A DNA stretch of 64,000 nucleotides from Bacillus_I endophytica_A. GTDB lineage: Bacteria; Bacillota; Bacilli; Bacillales; Bacillaceae_H. The stretch covers positions 109,292-173,291 of the forward strand of contig NZ_JALAMS010000008.1 of assembly GCF_026790145.1 (NCBI RefSeq). Reading direction: 5' to 3'. The notes under the pieces were generated by a model, which had not been told where the DNA came from, did not search any database, and saw nothing but the letters and a program-made list of their open reading frames with translations. Numbering within the stretch: position 1 is the first letter of the stretch; the number at the start of each line of letters is the position of its first letter. The position numbers and the translations under genes were made by a program. Of this stretch, positions 50,952-59,424 are shown piece after piece.

Positions 50952-52292
50952 TTACACTTTCTTGCGAAAACAAGCTATATAAAACCCATCTGTGCCAAAA
51001 TCACTTGGCAAAATTTGCAGTGTTCCATTTTCTATTTTACCAGCTACTTTAGCAGGCATTCTGTCTTTAAACTGTGGATGAAGCTCAAAATCTTCATGAG
51101 CCTCTAAAAATGCTTGAACAACATCCCCATTTTCCTCACGATCGATTGTACATGTGCTGTATACTAAAACACCGTCTTTCTTCAAAAGCGGAGCAACAGC
51201 TGATAAAATTTCAATCTGAATCTGCTGAAGTTTCATTACATCTTCTTCTGTTTTAGTATATTTGATGTCCGGTTTTCTTCTAATAACACCGAAGCCAGAA
51301 CAAGGTGCATCAACAAGAATGCGATTAAAGCTCTCTCTTTCAAATAAGCTCCCCGCTTTTCTTGCATCACATACTTTTGCATCCACATTTTCTAAGCGAA
51401 GACGCTCTGCCTGTCCTTCAATAAGCAATGCTTTATGATTATGAATATCAAGAGCCGTCACTTTGCCGTTTTGAATCATTTGAGCAATGTGCGTAGTCTT
51501 TCCACCTGGTGCTGCACAGCTATCTAAAATATGATCACCATCTTGTGGATCTAGAGCATGTGCAACAAGCATTGAACTTTCATCTTGCACAGTAAAGAGT
51601 CCGTCCTTGAAAGCTTGAGTATTTGCAGCATTTCCTTTTTTTACTTCTGCTGCTTCGGCAAGCAAATCAGATTTTTCAGATTCAATACCCTGTTCTTTTA
51701 AACGCAAAAGCACTTCATCACGCTTATAGTATTTTGTATTTACACGAATCGTTTGTTTTGGAGGCTGTAGGTTTGCTTCACAAATGGCTTTTGCTTTATC
51801 AAACCCAAACTGATCGCTCCACCTTTTCACAAGCCATTTTGGATGACTTGTTTCAGTAGCAAGTCTGTCCAACTTATGATCAATCTCTTCAGTTGATGCT
51901 AAACCTTCACGCTGAAGGTTACGAAGCACGGCATTCACCATTGAAGAAATACCGCGATGACCGCGTTTTTTGGCAATTTCAACTGCTTCATGAATAATAG
52001 CATGTGACGGAATACGATCAAGATAGATCATTTGGTAAGCCGATAAACGAAGCAATACAATAACCCATGTTTGCATTTTTTTCGGTTTTTTTAGAAATGG
52101 TGCTAGATAATAATCAATTGTCAACTTGCGTTGCACTGTTCCATATACAATCTCAGTTAAAAGACCTGCATCAAGATTTGAAAGCTTATGATGTTTAATT
52201 TGATGATTTAAAGTTAAGTTGCTGTACGCTTGATTTTGTTCAATTGCAATTAACACGTCAAGCGCAATTTGTCTCACGTTGTAGTTACTCAT
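50952..52292 (-). CDS. rsmB: 16S rRNA (cytosine-C5-)-methyltransferase RsmB (Sun)
   Basis: Methylates C967 of 16S rRNA (E. coli numbering). The protein has 446 residues. An N-terminal NusB-like RNA-binding domain (about 1-140) is followed by the methyltransferase domain, with the donor-binding motif LDSCAAPGGKTTHIAQMI, and the catalytic cysteines in DAPCSGFGVIRRKPD and VYSTCTIDREEN. It overlaps fmt by eight bases. Confidence 0.97.
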   Translation of the reverse strand: MSNYNVRQIALDVLIAIEQNQAYSNLTLNHQIKHHKLSNLDAGLLTEIVYGTVQRKLTIDYYLAPFLKKPKKMQTWVIVLLRLSAYQMIYLDRIPSHAIIHEAVEIAKKRGHRGISSMVNAVLRNLQREGLASTEEIDHKLDRLATETSHPKWLVKRWSDQFGFDKAKAICEANLQPPKQTIRVNTKYYKRDEVLLRLKEQGIESEKSDLLAEAAEVKKGNAANTQAFKDGLFTVQDESSMLVAHALDPQDGDHILDSCAAPGGKTTHIAQMIQNGKVTALDIHNHKALLIEGQAERLRLENVDAKVCDARKAGSLFERESFNRILVDAPCSGFGVIRRKPDIKYTKTEEDVMKLQQIQIEILSAVAPLLKKDGVLVYSTCTIDREENGDVVQAFLEAHEDFELHPQFKDRMPAKVAGKIENGTLQILPSDFGTDGFYIACFRKKV

Positions 52293-53241
52293 AATCGTCC
52301 CCTAGCTTTATTCCAGTCTCAATTAGTGATCCTTGAAGAACTTGAGCAGCCGTCATACGTTTTTTCCCTGCAGGCTGAAGTTCCGTTATTTTAATAGCCG
52401 TACTGTTTCCTGTCGCTACGATAAAACCGTCTTTTTCAATTTTAATAACCGTACCAGGAGCTTCGTTTTTCTCTGACTCCACTTTTTCTCCCCACCATAC
52501 TTTTAACACGTCACCATCTAGTGTGGTATAAGCAACAGGCCAAGGATGTAAACCGCGAATATGGTTATAAATTTCTTCCCCCTCTTTTGTCCAGACGATT
52601 TTTTCCTGCTCTCGCTTAATATTTGAAGCAAATGTTGCTTTGCTGTCGTCTTGAGCAATAGGTGTTAATTCACCGTTTAAAAGCTGTGGAATAGTTTCCT
52701 TTAAAAGAGATGCTCCTGCTTCACTCAATTTGTCATGAAGTGTGCCAACATGATCTTTTTCTTCAATGGCTACTTCCACTTTTGTTAAGATATCTCCTGC
52801 ATCAAGCTTTGGCACCATATACATAATTGTCACACCCGTCTTCTTTTTCCCTTGAAGAATGGCATAATGAATTGGTGCTCCACCACGCAGCTCTGGTAAA
52901 AGTGAAGCATGTACATTAATGCAGCCATACTTTGGCGCATCTAAAATTGAGGAAGGCAAAATTTGGCCAAATGCTGCTGTTACAATTAAATCTGGTTCAT
53001 ACGAAAGTACTTTTTGGTATTCTTCTTCAACGCTAATCTTTTCGGGTTGAAGCACTGGAATACCGTGTTTTTCTGCTTCTACTTTTACAGGAGGTGGCGT
53101 TAGAACGCGCTTTCTCCCTTTTGGTCGATCAGGCTGTGTTACAACCGCTACAACATTATATTTTTCTTCTATTAATGTTTTTAATACCGGAACTGAAAAA
53201 TCCGGTGTTCCCATAAATACGACTTTTGTCAATTCGTTCAC
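52285..53241 (-). CDS. fmt: Methionyl-tRNA formyltransferase
   Basis: Formylates initiator Met-tRNA with 10-formyl-THF. The protein has 318 residues. KVVFMGTPDFSVPVLKTLI starts the Rossmann domain; the catalytic Asn/His/Asp segment is CINVHASLLPELRGGAPIHY with MVPKLDAGDI. A C-terminal OB fold follows. The GTG at 53241 is kept, but the TTG at 53232 (giving MTKVVFMG) aligns with the B. subtilis start and is possible. No peptide deformylase gene lies between priA and fmt. Confidence 0.96.
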   Translation of the reverse strand: MNELTKVVFMGTPDFSVPVLKTLIEEKYNVVAVVTQPDRPKGRKRVLTPPPVKVEAEKHGIPVLQPEKISVEEEYQKVLSYEPDLIVTAAFGQILPSSILDAPKYGCINVHASLLPELRGGAPIHYAILQGKKKTGVTIMYMVPKLDAGDILTKVEVAIEEKDHVGTLHDKLSEAGASLLKETIPQLLNGELTPIAQDDSKATFASNIKREQEKIVWTKEGEEIYNHIRGLHPWPVAYTTLDGDVLKVWWGEKVESEKNEAPGTVIKIEKDGFIVATGNSTAIKITELQPAGKKRMTAAQVLQGSLIETGIKLGDDYE

Positions 53242-53293
53242 TGCCTTTCTTTTGTTCGCACTTAACTCCGCATCCGCTTATTTTCATTACTAC

Positions 53294-53302
53294 ATTGTAC
53301 CA
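53294..53302 (-). promoter_or_regulatory. Possible extended -10 promoter of fmt-rsmB
   Basis: TGGTACAAT on the minus strand, an extended -10 element, between the priA terminator and fmt. No good -35 hexamer is seen at 16-18 bases, so the call rests on the extended -10 and the position. Confidence 0.42.
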
Positions 53303-53317
53303 CTTTTATAAAACAAA

Positions 53318-53357
53318 TAAAAAGGTCCAAAAAACTAAAATAGCTCTTTGAACCTTT
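53318..53357 (-). terminator. Intrinsic terminator after priA
   Basis: Stem AAAGGTTCAAA/TTTGGACCTTT on the minus strand (one G-T pair) with a 15-base loop, followed by TTATTT. It lies 30 bases after the priA stop codon. Confidence 0.75.
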
Positions 53358-53386
53358 CACATCTATTTTTTTATCTATTTTTCCCC

Positions 53387-55804
53387 TTACATCATAACAT
53401 AAGGGTTCAAATCAACGTTTATCGTTAAGTTTTGCTTTTGCATTTTCCCTTTGTACTGCTCTAATAAAAAGTGTAGAGAAGAAAAAAGGTCTGGTTCGTT
53501 TCTATATTTTATCATGCATTGATAACGATATCTATCCTTAATTTTCGCAATGGGAGATGGTACAGCGCCAAGAATAATAGCATTAGAGGACAGCTTGTTT
53601 TGTAAGAAGGCTGCGATTTTATCCGTTTCTCCCATTGCAACAGCCATATTTTCATGTGATACTGTCACAAGTGCCAAATAATAAAACGGCGGATACTTCA
53701 GCATCTTCCGCATGATCATCTCTTTTTTATAAAAAGCATCATAGTCATGATGACTCGCAAGATCAATGCTGTAATGTTCAGGCGTATACGTCTGAATAAC
53801 AACCTCTCCTGGCAGGGAGTGGCGCCCTGCTCTTCCGCTTACTTGAGTCAGAAGCTGAAACGTTTTTTCAGATGCTCTGAAGTCTGGAAGGTGAAGCATT
53901 GTATCTGCTGAGAGAACACCAACGAGCGTTACATTTTCAAAATCAAGACCCTTTGCAATCATTTGGGTACCAAGTAAGATTTGGGCTTGGCCACTTTCAA
54001 ATTTAGCAAGTAGTTTTTCATGTGAGCCTTTGCGGCTCGTTGTATCAACATCCATTCTCACAACAGATGCCTCTGGAATCACCTTAGTAAGCTCTTCTTC
54101 CACTTTTTGAGTACCTGTTCCAAAATAGCGGATATGATCGCTTTCACATTCAGGACATTTTATTGCAAGTTGCTCTTGATGTCCACAGTAATGGCATTTC
54201 ATCAAGTTCTGATGTCTATGATACGTTAACGAAATTTCACAATGTGGACAAGTAGGCACAAAACCACAGTCTCTGCACATGATAAAAGAAGAATGACCGC
54301 GCTTATTTAACATAAGCACAATTTGCTCTCCTTTTGCTAATCGATCCTTCATTTTTTCAAACAGAACGGTCGAGAACATAGAACGGTTGCCATTACGAAG
54401 TTCTTCTCTCATGTCCACTTTTTCAACTCCGGGCATTTGGGCATTATTCATGCGCTTAGAAAGTGTTAAAAGAGTATAATTCCCTTTGCTTCCTCTCGCA
54501 AATGACTCAAGTGTTGGCGTTGCACTTCCGAGAACAACAGGACAATTGTGATACTCCCCTCGATAAATGGCAACATCTCTTGCATGATAGCGTGGGTTTT
54601 CTTCCTGTTTATAGCTTGATTCATGTTCTTCATCAATAATAATAATGCCCAAATTTTTAAATGGTGCAAAGATAGCTGAGCGAGCTCCAACAACAACTGA
54701 CACTTCTCCTCGCTGAATTTTGCGCCACTCATCGTATTTTTCTCCCGCTGAAAGTCCACTGTGGAGAACAGCGACTTTTGAACCAAACCGTCCTTTAAAT
54801 CTTGTGACCATTTGAGGTGTGAGCGAAATTTCAGGAACAAGAACAATCGCTTCTTCCCCTTTTTCAAGAACACGCTGAATAGATTGAAGGTATACCTCTG
54901 TCTTTCCGCTTCCTGTTACCCCATACAAAAGAAATACGTTATGCTTATCTTCTTCAATACTTGTATGAATTGGTTTAATAACTTTGCTTTGCTCTTCTGT
55001 AAGAGGAAGCGCACTTGTTTTTTGAAACTCTCTTTCTGCAAACGGATTTCTATACAGCTCAATCTCAATCTTTTCTAGGAAACCTTTCGAAATCAGTGAA
55101 TTAATAGGTGCATCTGTAATACCAAGCTCATCTTTCAAGTGCTTTACGCTCATCTTTTCCTTTTGAGCAAGCATATATTGAAGAACAATCTTCTGCTTTT
55201 CACCTTTTTTACTGAGTCCATCCATATATTTCTCAATGTCTTCTTGTTTCATAGAAGGAGAGATTATAACGCCTCTCAGCATTTTTTTATTCACTCTATT
55301 TTTAACAATATACGTGACATCCAAAAAGTTCTTACTTATGTCTTTTAAAAGATAAGGGGCGGCAGGATGGTTTTTCACATCGCTAAATCTAATGCTCCCT
55401 TTTGAAAAAAGAGGCCGCACACTTTCATGAAGTTGATGCTTTACCTCTTCAGAAGGAAGCGAGATTTCTTTATCGTACTTTGCTTTCATTGCTGCAGGAA
55501 GCATCGCTTGAAAAGCTGACATTGCATAACATAGGGTTTCTTCTGTCAACCATTTCCCAAGGATAAGCAGCTCCTCTGTTAAAACAGGCTGAAGGTCAAC
55601 CATCTCGTCAATTTCTTTTAAGCGAGCAACATCTGAACTTTCTTTTATGTTAATCACAAATCCTTGAATCTTACGAGGACCGAATGGAACAATAACACGC
55701 ATTCCTTTTACAACAACGTCTTCTAGACTCTGTGGAATAATGTAGTCAAAAGGGCGATCCGTTCCTTTTGCTAAAACATCTACAATAATACTTGCTACTT
55801 TCAT
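53387..55804 (-). CDS. priA: Primosomal replication protein PriA
   Basis: Helicase that restarts replication forks away from the origin. The 805 residues include an N-terminal DNA-binding domain (VASIIVDVLAKGTDRPFDYI), a helicase core with LLYGVTGSGKTEVYLQS and IIIIDEEHESSYKQEENPRY, and a zinc-binding insert with four Cys pairs: CRDCGF, CPHCEI, CHYCGH and CPECES. The C-terminal helicase motif is LLTQVSGRAGRHSLPGEVVI. It overlaps coaBC by four bases (ATGA). Confidence 0.98.
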   Translation of the reverse strand: MKVASIIVDVLAKGTDRPFDYIIPQSLEDVVVKGMRVIVPFGPRKIQGFVINIKESSDVARLKEIDEMVDLQPVLTEELLILGKWLTEETLCYAMSAFQAMLPAAMKAKYDKEISLPSEEVKHQLHESVRPLFSKGSIRFSDVKNHPAAPYLLKDISKNFLDVTYIVKNRVNKKMLRGVIISPSMKQEDIEKYMDGLSKKGEKQKIVLQYMLAQKEKMSVKHLKDELGITDAPINSLISKGFLEKIEIELYRNPFAEREFQKTSALPLTEEQSKVIKPIHTSIEEDKHNVFLLYGVTGSGKTEVYLQSIQRVLEKGEEAIVLVPEISLTPQMVTRFKGRFGSKVAVLHSGLSAGEKYDEWRKIQRGEVSVVVGARSAIFAPFKNLGIIIIDEEHESSYKQEENPRYHARDVAIYRGEYHNCPVVLGSATPTLESFARGSKGNYTLLTLSKRMNNAQMPGVEKVDMREELRNGNRSMFSTVLFEKMKDRLAKGEQIVLMLNKRGHSSFIMCRDCGFVPTCPHCEISLTYHRHQNLMKCHYCGHQEQLAIKCPECESDHIRYFGTGTQKVEEELTKVIPEASVVRMDVDTTSRKGSHEKLLAKFESGQAQILLGTQMIAKGLDFENVTLVGVLSADTMLHLPDFRASEKTFQLLTQVSGRAGRHSLPGEVVIQTYTPEHYSIDLASHHDYDAFYKKEMIMRKMLKYPPFYYLALVTVSHENMAVAMGETDKIAAFLQNKLSSNAIILGAVPSPIAKIKDRYRYQCMIKYRNEPDLFSSLHFLLEQYKGKMQKQNLTINVDLNPYVMM

Positions 55805-57009
55805 TTTGACCGTTCCTTTAATAAGTTCACAACTTCATTCATAATTCTTTCGCTCACATCTTTTTTCGAAAGCAGTGGAAGGTCTTGATGATGTCCATCT
55901 TTATAGAAGAGCGTCACTATATTTGTATCTCCCCCAAAGCCTGCACCTTCTGTTGAAATATTATTAGCGACAATAAGGTCAGCATTTTTTGTTTGAAGCT
56001 TTTTCATAGCATATTCTTCAACATGCTCTGTTTCTGCTGCGAATCCAACTAACAACTGACCAGCTTTCTTTTGCCCAAGCGTTTTTAAAATATCTGTTGT
56101 TCGTTCCATTTCGATCGCTAAATCTCCGTCTTTCTTCTTCATTTTCTGTCCAAAAGTTACTTTTGGATGATAATCAGCTACAGCAGCTGATTTAATGACA
56201 ACAGAAGCATCGTTAAAAACGTTCATAACGGCGTCAAGCATGTTTGCAGCACTTTCAACTTCTACAAATGTAACACCTGTTGGAGGCGTTAAGTTTGTGG
56301 GGCCGCTAATAAGGGTAACATCCGCTCCAAGATCTTTAGCAGCCTGTGCTAAAGCGTAACCCATTTTACCTGTTGAACGATTGGAAAAAAAGCGCACGGG
56401 ATCTACGTTCTCACGCGTTGGCCCTGCCGTAATCACAATTTTTTCTCCAACGAGAAGCTGTTCTTTTTTCGGCGCAAAGTGCTCTTTTACAAGCTCGACA
56501 ATTTTCTCTGGCTCTTCAAGTCTTCCTCTACCAATATATCCACAGGCAAGATATCCTGCTGATGGTTCAATAAAGCGATAACCATCGTTATAAAGCGTCA
56601 TAATATTACGCTGAACAGCTTTGTTATCATACATATGTACGTTCATCGCAGGAGCAATCCAAACAGGAGCCGTTGTAGCTAAAAGTGTTGTTGTAAGCAT
56701 ATCATCTCCAAGACCATTCGCTAACTTTCCGATCGTATTAGCTGTTGCTGGAGCTACAATAATCAAGTCTGCCCAATCTGCAACATCAATGTGTGAAATA
56801 ACGGTTGGATCTTCTTCTAAAAAAGTATCTGTATAAACGTGATTTCGTGACAGTGCCTGAAATGTGAGGGGTGTAATAAACTTTGTTGCTGACTTTGTCA
56901 TTATTACTCTTACTTCTGCTCCACTCTGAATGAGCTTACTTGTTAAAGCAGCTGCTTTATAAGCAGCAATTCCTCCGCTTACTCCTAATACAATACGTTT
57001 TCCTTCCAA
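55801..57009 (-). CDS. coaBC: Bifunctional phosphopantothenoylcysteine decarboxylase/synthetase CoaBC (Dfp)
   Basis: Two steps of coenzyme A synthesis. The protein has 402 residues. The N-terminal flavoprotein decarboxylase has VLGVSGGIAAYKAAALTSKL, the active-site His in SHIDVADWAD, and PAMNVHMYDNKAVQRN. The C-terminal CoaB synthetase has ITAGPTRENVDPVRFFSNRS and SAAVADYHPK. The start codon is TTG, seven bases after GGGAG. It follows rpoZ and a terminator. Confidence 0.97.
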   Translation of the reverse strand: MEGKRIVLGVSGGIAAYKAAALTSKLIQSGAEVRVIMTKSATKFITPLTFQALSRNHVYTDTFLEEDPTVISHIDVADWADLIIVAPATANTIGKLANGLGDDMLTTTLLATTAPVWIAPAMNVHMYDNKAVQRNIMTLYNDGYRFIEPSAGYLACGYIGRGRLEEPEKIVELVKEHFAPKKEQLLVGEKIVITAGPTRENVDPVRFFSNRSTGKMGYALAQAAKDLGADVTLISGPTNLTPPTGVTFVEVESAANMLDAVMNVFNDASVVIKSAAVADYHPKVTFGQKMKKKDGDLAIEMERTTDILKTLGQKKAGQLLVGFAAETEHVEEYAMKKLQTKNADLIVANNISTEGAGFGGDTNIVTLFYKDGHHQDLPLLSKKDVSERIMNEVVNLLKERSK

Positions 57010-57041
57010 CGTTCTTCTCCCACCTTTTACATTTATCTTTT

Positions 57042-57077
57042 AAAAAAATAACAACCTAATCATAATAGGTTGTTATT
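57042..57077 (-). terminator. Intrinsic terminator after rpoZ
   Basis: Perfect 12-base stem AATAACAACCTA/TAGGTTGTTATT with a seven-base loop and seven T after it on the minus strand. Confidence 0.92.
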
Positions 57078-57088
57078 CTACGTTCATT

Positions 57089-57289
57089 TTAGTTTTCTGA
57101 TTTTTCAAAATGTAGAGCACCTGCATTAATTTCTTCAAGTGCACATCCTACAAACTTGTCTGATACTGGATTTTCAACCATAAGGTCGTTATATTCCTGT
57201 AAGCTGCGAGCACGTTTTGCTGCAACTGTTACAAGCGTATATTTTGAATCAAGCTTTGTCATAAGTGTGTCAATTGATGGATATAACAT
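57089..57289 (-). CDS. rpoZ: RNA polymerase omega subunit
   Basis: Small accessory subunit that helps assemble beta-prime. About 66 residues: MLYPSIDTLMTKLDSKYTLV, then TVAAKRARSLQEYNDLMVEN. I choose the second of two adjacent ATG codons, seven bases after GGAGGT, as in B. subtilis; it overlaps the gmk stop by one base. The partner order gmk-rpoZ is conserved. Confidence 0.95.
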   Translation of the reverse strand: MLYPSIDTLMTKLDSKYTLVTVAAKRARSLQEYNDLMVENPVSDKFVGCALEEINAGALHFEKSEN

Positions 57290-57903
57290 CATTCAACCTC
57301 CAGTAATTTTTTATAGCGAGGAGCTACTCGTGAACGTTTGCAATGTTCTGCCGTTACGATTGCTTTAATTTTATCACAAGCATGCTCGACTTTGTCATTT
57401 TCGACTACATAATCATAAGAATCCATCATTTCGATTTCTTCTTTTGCAGCTGTTAAGCGGTTATGAATAAGGTCTTCAGACTCAGTTCCTCTTGTTACAA
57501 TACGATTGCGAAGCTCTGAAAGGCTTGGTGGAGCTAAAAAGATGAAAAGTCCTTCAGGAAATGCTTTCTTAACTTGCATTGCCCCTTGTACTTCAATTTC
57601 TAAAAATACGTCTTTTCCTTCATCAAGCGTTTTTTGAACATATTCAACAGGCGTTCCGTAATAGTTTCCTACGTATTCTGCCCATTCAAGCAGTTGATCA
57701 TTTTTGATCATTTCTTCAAATTCCACGCGCTCTTTGAACAAGTAGTCCACGCCATGCACTTCTCCTTCACGCGGCTTACGAGTTGTTGCTGAAATAGAAT
57801 ATTGAAGAGAAAGTTCTTCCTCCGAAAATAATGCTTTACGTACCGTACCTTTTCCAACACCTGATGGCCCTGAAAGGACGATTAAAATTCCTTTTTCTTT
57901 CAT
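57289..57903 (-). CDS. gmk: Guanylate kinase
   Basis: Phosphorylates GMP to GDP. The protein has 204 residues. The P-loop is LSGPSGVGKGTVRKALF; GMP-binding and lid motifs are SISATTRKPREGEVHGVDY, EWAEYVGNYYGTPVEYV and DVFLEIEVQGAMQVK. It lies 15 bases after remA. The Gmk step also limits (p)ppGpp toxicity in Bacillus; that is family knowledge. Confidence 0.98.
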   Translation of the reverse strand: MKEKGILIVLSGPSGVGKGTVRKALFSEEELSLQYSISATTRKPREGEVHGVDYLFKERVEFEEMIKNDQLLEWAEYVGNYYGTPVEYVQKTLDEGKDVFLEIEVQGAMQVKKAFPEGLFIFLAPPSLSELRNRIVTRGTESEDLIHNRLTAAKEEIEMMDSYDYVVENDKVEHACDKIKAIVTAEHCKRSRVAPRYKKLLEVE

Positions 57904-57918
57904 TATAATTGCTACACC

Positions 57919-58182
57919 TTACCCTTCCGTCAGTTGTTCACCTTTTGATTCAAGTCGTTGTGAAATGGTTTCTGGTTGAACAGGAGCTAAAATAACATGT
58001 TCACTGTCCATAATAATAACTGATCGTGTTTTACGACCAAGCGTTGCATCAATAAGTGTACTTCTTTCTTTTGCATCTTGAATCATTCTTTTGATTGGGG
58101 CTGATTCAGGGTGCACAACAGAAATAATTCGCCCTGATGATACAAAATTTCCAAAACCAACATTAATAAACTTGCTGTTCAT
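57919..58182 (-). CDS. remA: Extracellular matrix regulator RemA (YlzA)
   Basis: DNA-binding regulator that in B. subtilis activates biofilm matrix and glycine-betaine genes. About 87 residues: MNSKFINVGFGNFVSSGRI followed by VVHPESAPIKRMIQDAKER and LIDATLGRKTRSVIIMDSEH. Arg18-type and Arg51-type basic residues needed for DNA binding in the family appear to be present, though I did not align them formally. I choose the ATG at 58182, seven bases after GGAGG; two TTG codons lie upstream in frame. Confidence 0.95.
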   Translation of the reverse strand: MNSKFINVGFGNFVSSGRIISVVHPESAPIKRMIQDAKERSTLIDATLGRKTRSVIIMDSEHVILAPVQPETISQRLESKGEQLTEG

Positions 58183-58273
58183 CAACAAGCCTCCTCAGCT
58201 TCCACACTCTATTTTTCACCATTTATGAATGATAACATTGTAGACTTTTTTTCTTGTTTTAAACCCTATGTAT

Positions 58274-58315
58274 CAAAAGTCCCTGCTTCATTTATATATG
58301 AACGCTGTACTTTTG
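58274..58315. repeat. Nested hairpin between yloC and remA
   Basis: Outer arms CAAAAGT/ACTTTTG and inner arms TTCAT/ATGAA with a TTATAT loop give an imperfect 42-base hairpin. Only four T occur and they are part of the stem, so terminator activity is uncertain. A -10-like TACAAT for remA lies about 35 bases further on. Confidence 0.6.
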
Positions 58316-58323
58316 ACAAGGGG

Positions 58324-59202
58324 CTATTCAATATTTTGCACTTGCTCTTTAATTCGTTCTAGATTTGTCTTTATATCAATAACTAAACTAGCAATGCTGC
58401 TGCTATGAGCTTTTGCTCCTATTGTGTTGCCTTCCCTGTTTAATTCTTGGACAAGAAAGTCAAGTTTACGCCCCATTTGAGCGCCGCTTTCAAGCGTTTC
58501 CTTAAATTCTCTAATATGGCTATTAATGCGTGTAATCTCTTCACTGATGTCTGCTTTCTCTGCAAAAATCGCAACTTCTGTCAGCACACGCTGCTCGTCA
58601 AATGAGTCACCAAGATGCTCCTGAAGCTTTTTCTGAATCCGCTCTCGGTACTGTTCTGAAACAGTTGGAGCAAGCTTCGCGATTTCCTCGCAGCTCTTTT
58701 CAATTTGACAAATACGATTCATCAAATCTTCTTTTAGCCGTTCTCCTTCATTTTGACGCATTTTATAAAGGTCTGAAACCGCTTTTCTTGCCGCTTCTTG
58801 TACAAGTTCTTTAACTTCTGTATTGTCTCCCTCTTCATCTTGCGTTGTGAAAACACCTTCCATTCCTAAGATGTCTTGGAACGAAAGAGATTGAGGAGGT
58901 AAATTTTGCTCTTTCTCAATTGTTTTTAACGCTTCAACGTATTGTTGAAGAAGTGAATAATCAGTTTGAAGACTTTTTGTACTCGAACGCTCTCCAGAGA
59001 CCGTGACAAATACTTCAATTCTTCCTCTTTTAATAGATTCGCCAACAATTTTCTTAAGCTTGTCTTCAACATCAACAAGCTGTCTTGGCATACGAACCAT
59101 CACTTCACAAAATCGGTGGTTAACAGACTTCATCTCAACTGTTACCGCGTTTTTTTCACTTTCGGCTTTTCCTCTCCCGAAACCAGTCATACTAACTACC
59201 AT
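58324..59202 (-). CDS. yloC: YloC, YicC-family endoribonuclease-like protein
   Basis: About 292 residues. The family N-terminus MVVSMTGFGRGKAESEK and the segment VEMKSVNHRFCEVMVRMPRQ are clear; the C-terminus ends TIGAKAHSSSIASLVIDIKT NLERIKEQVQNIE. YicC proteins of E. coli and B. subtilis YloC are reported as endoribonucleases; activity here is inferred. I start at 59202 because GGATGTGAT lies four bases upstream and the family starts there. It is upstream of remA and gmk as in B. subtilis. Confidence 0.94.
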   Translation of the reverse strand: MVVSMTGFGRGKAESEKNAVTVEMKSVNHRFCEVMVRMPRQLVDVEDKLKKIVGESIKRGRIEVFVTVSGERSSTKSLQTDYSLLQQYVEALKTIEKEQNLPPQSLSFQDILGMEGVFTTQDEEGDNTEVKELVQEAARKAVSDLYKMRQNEGERLKEDLMNRICQIEKSCEEIAKLAPTVSEQYRERIQKKLQEHLGDSFDEQRVLTEVAIFAEKADISEEITRINSHIREFKETLESGAQMGRKLDFLVQELNREGNTIGAKAHSSSIASLVIDIKTNLERIKEQVQNIE

Positions 59203-59355
59203 GTTATCACATCCATTGCTTCCCTTTATCTTAAAACCTTGCATATGTGCTTTTCATGTTTTAAGCATTACTACGTAACTTTTTCGTTAAATTATTTAAT
59301 TATTCATTATAAAACACTTTATTACAAAAGGAAATCTCCCTTTATAACCCTTTGC

Positions 59356-59364
59356 ATTATACCA
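59356..59364 (-). promoter_or_regulatory. Probable extended -10 promoter of yloC
   Basis: TGGTATAAT on the minus strand directly after the yloB terminator. The -35 region would overlap the terminator stem (TTTTGT at 17 bases is a poor match). A second TATAAT lies about 50 bases downstream. The leader would be about 150 bases. Confidence 0.48.
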
Positions 59365-59414
59365 TAAAAAAAGACACGACAAAACAATAACTCCCCTGTT
59401 TTGTCGTGTCTTTT
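59365..59414 (-). terminator. Intrinsic terminator after yloB
   Basis: Perfect 17-base stem AAAAGACACGACAAAAC and its complement with a 12-base loop, followed on the minus strand by a long T-run. Confidence 0.95.
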
Positions 59415-59424
59415 CTTTCCTTTT

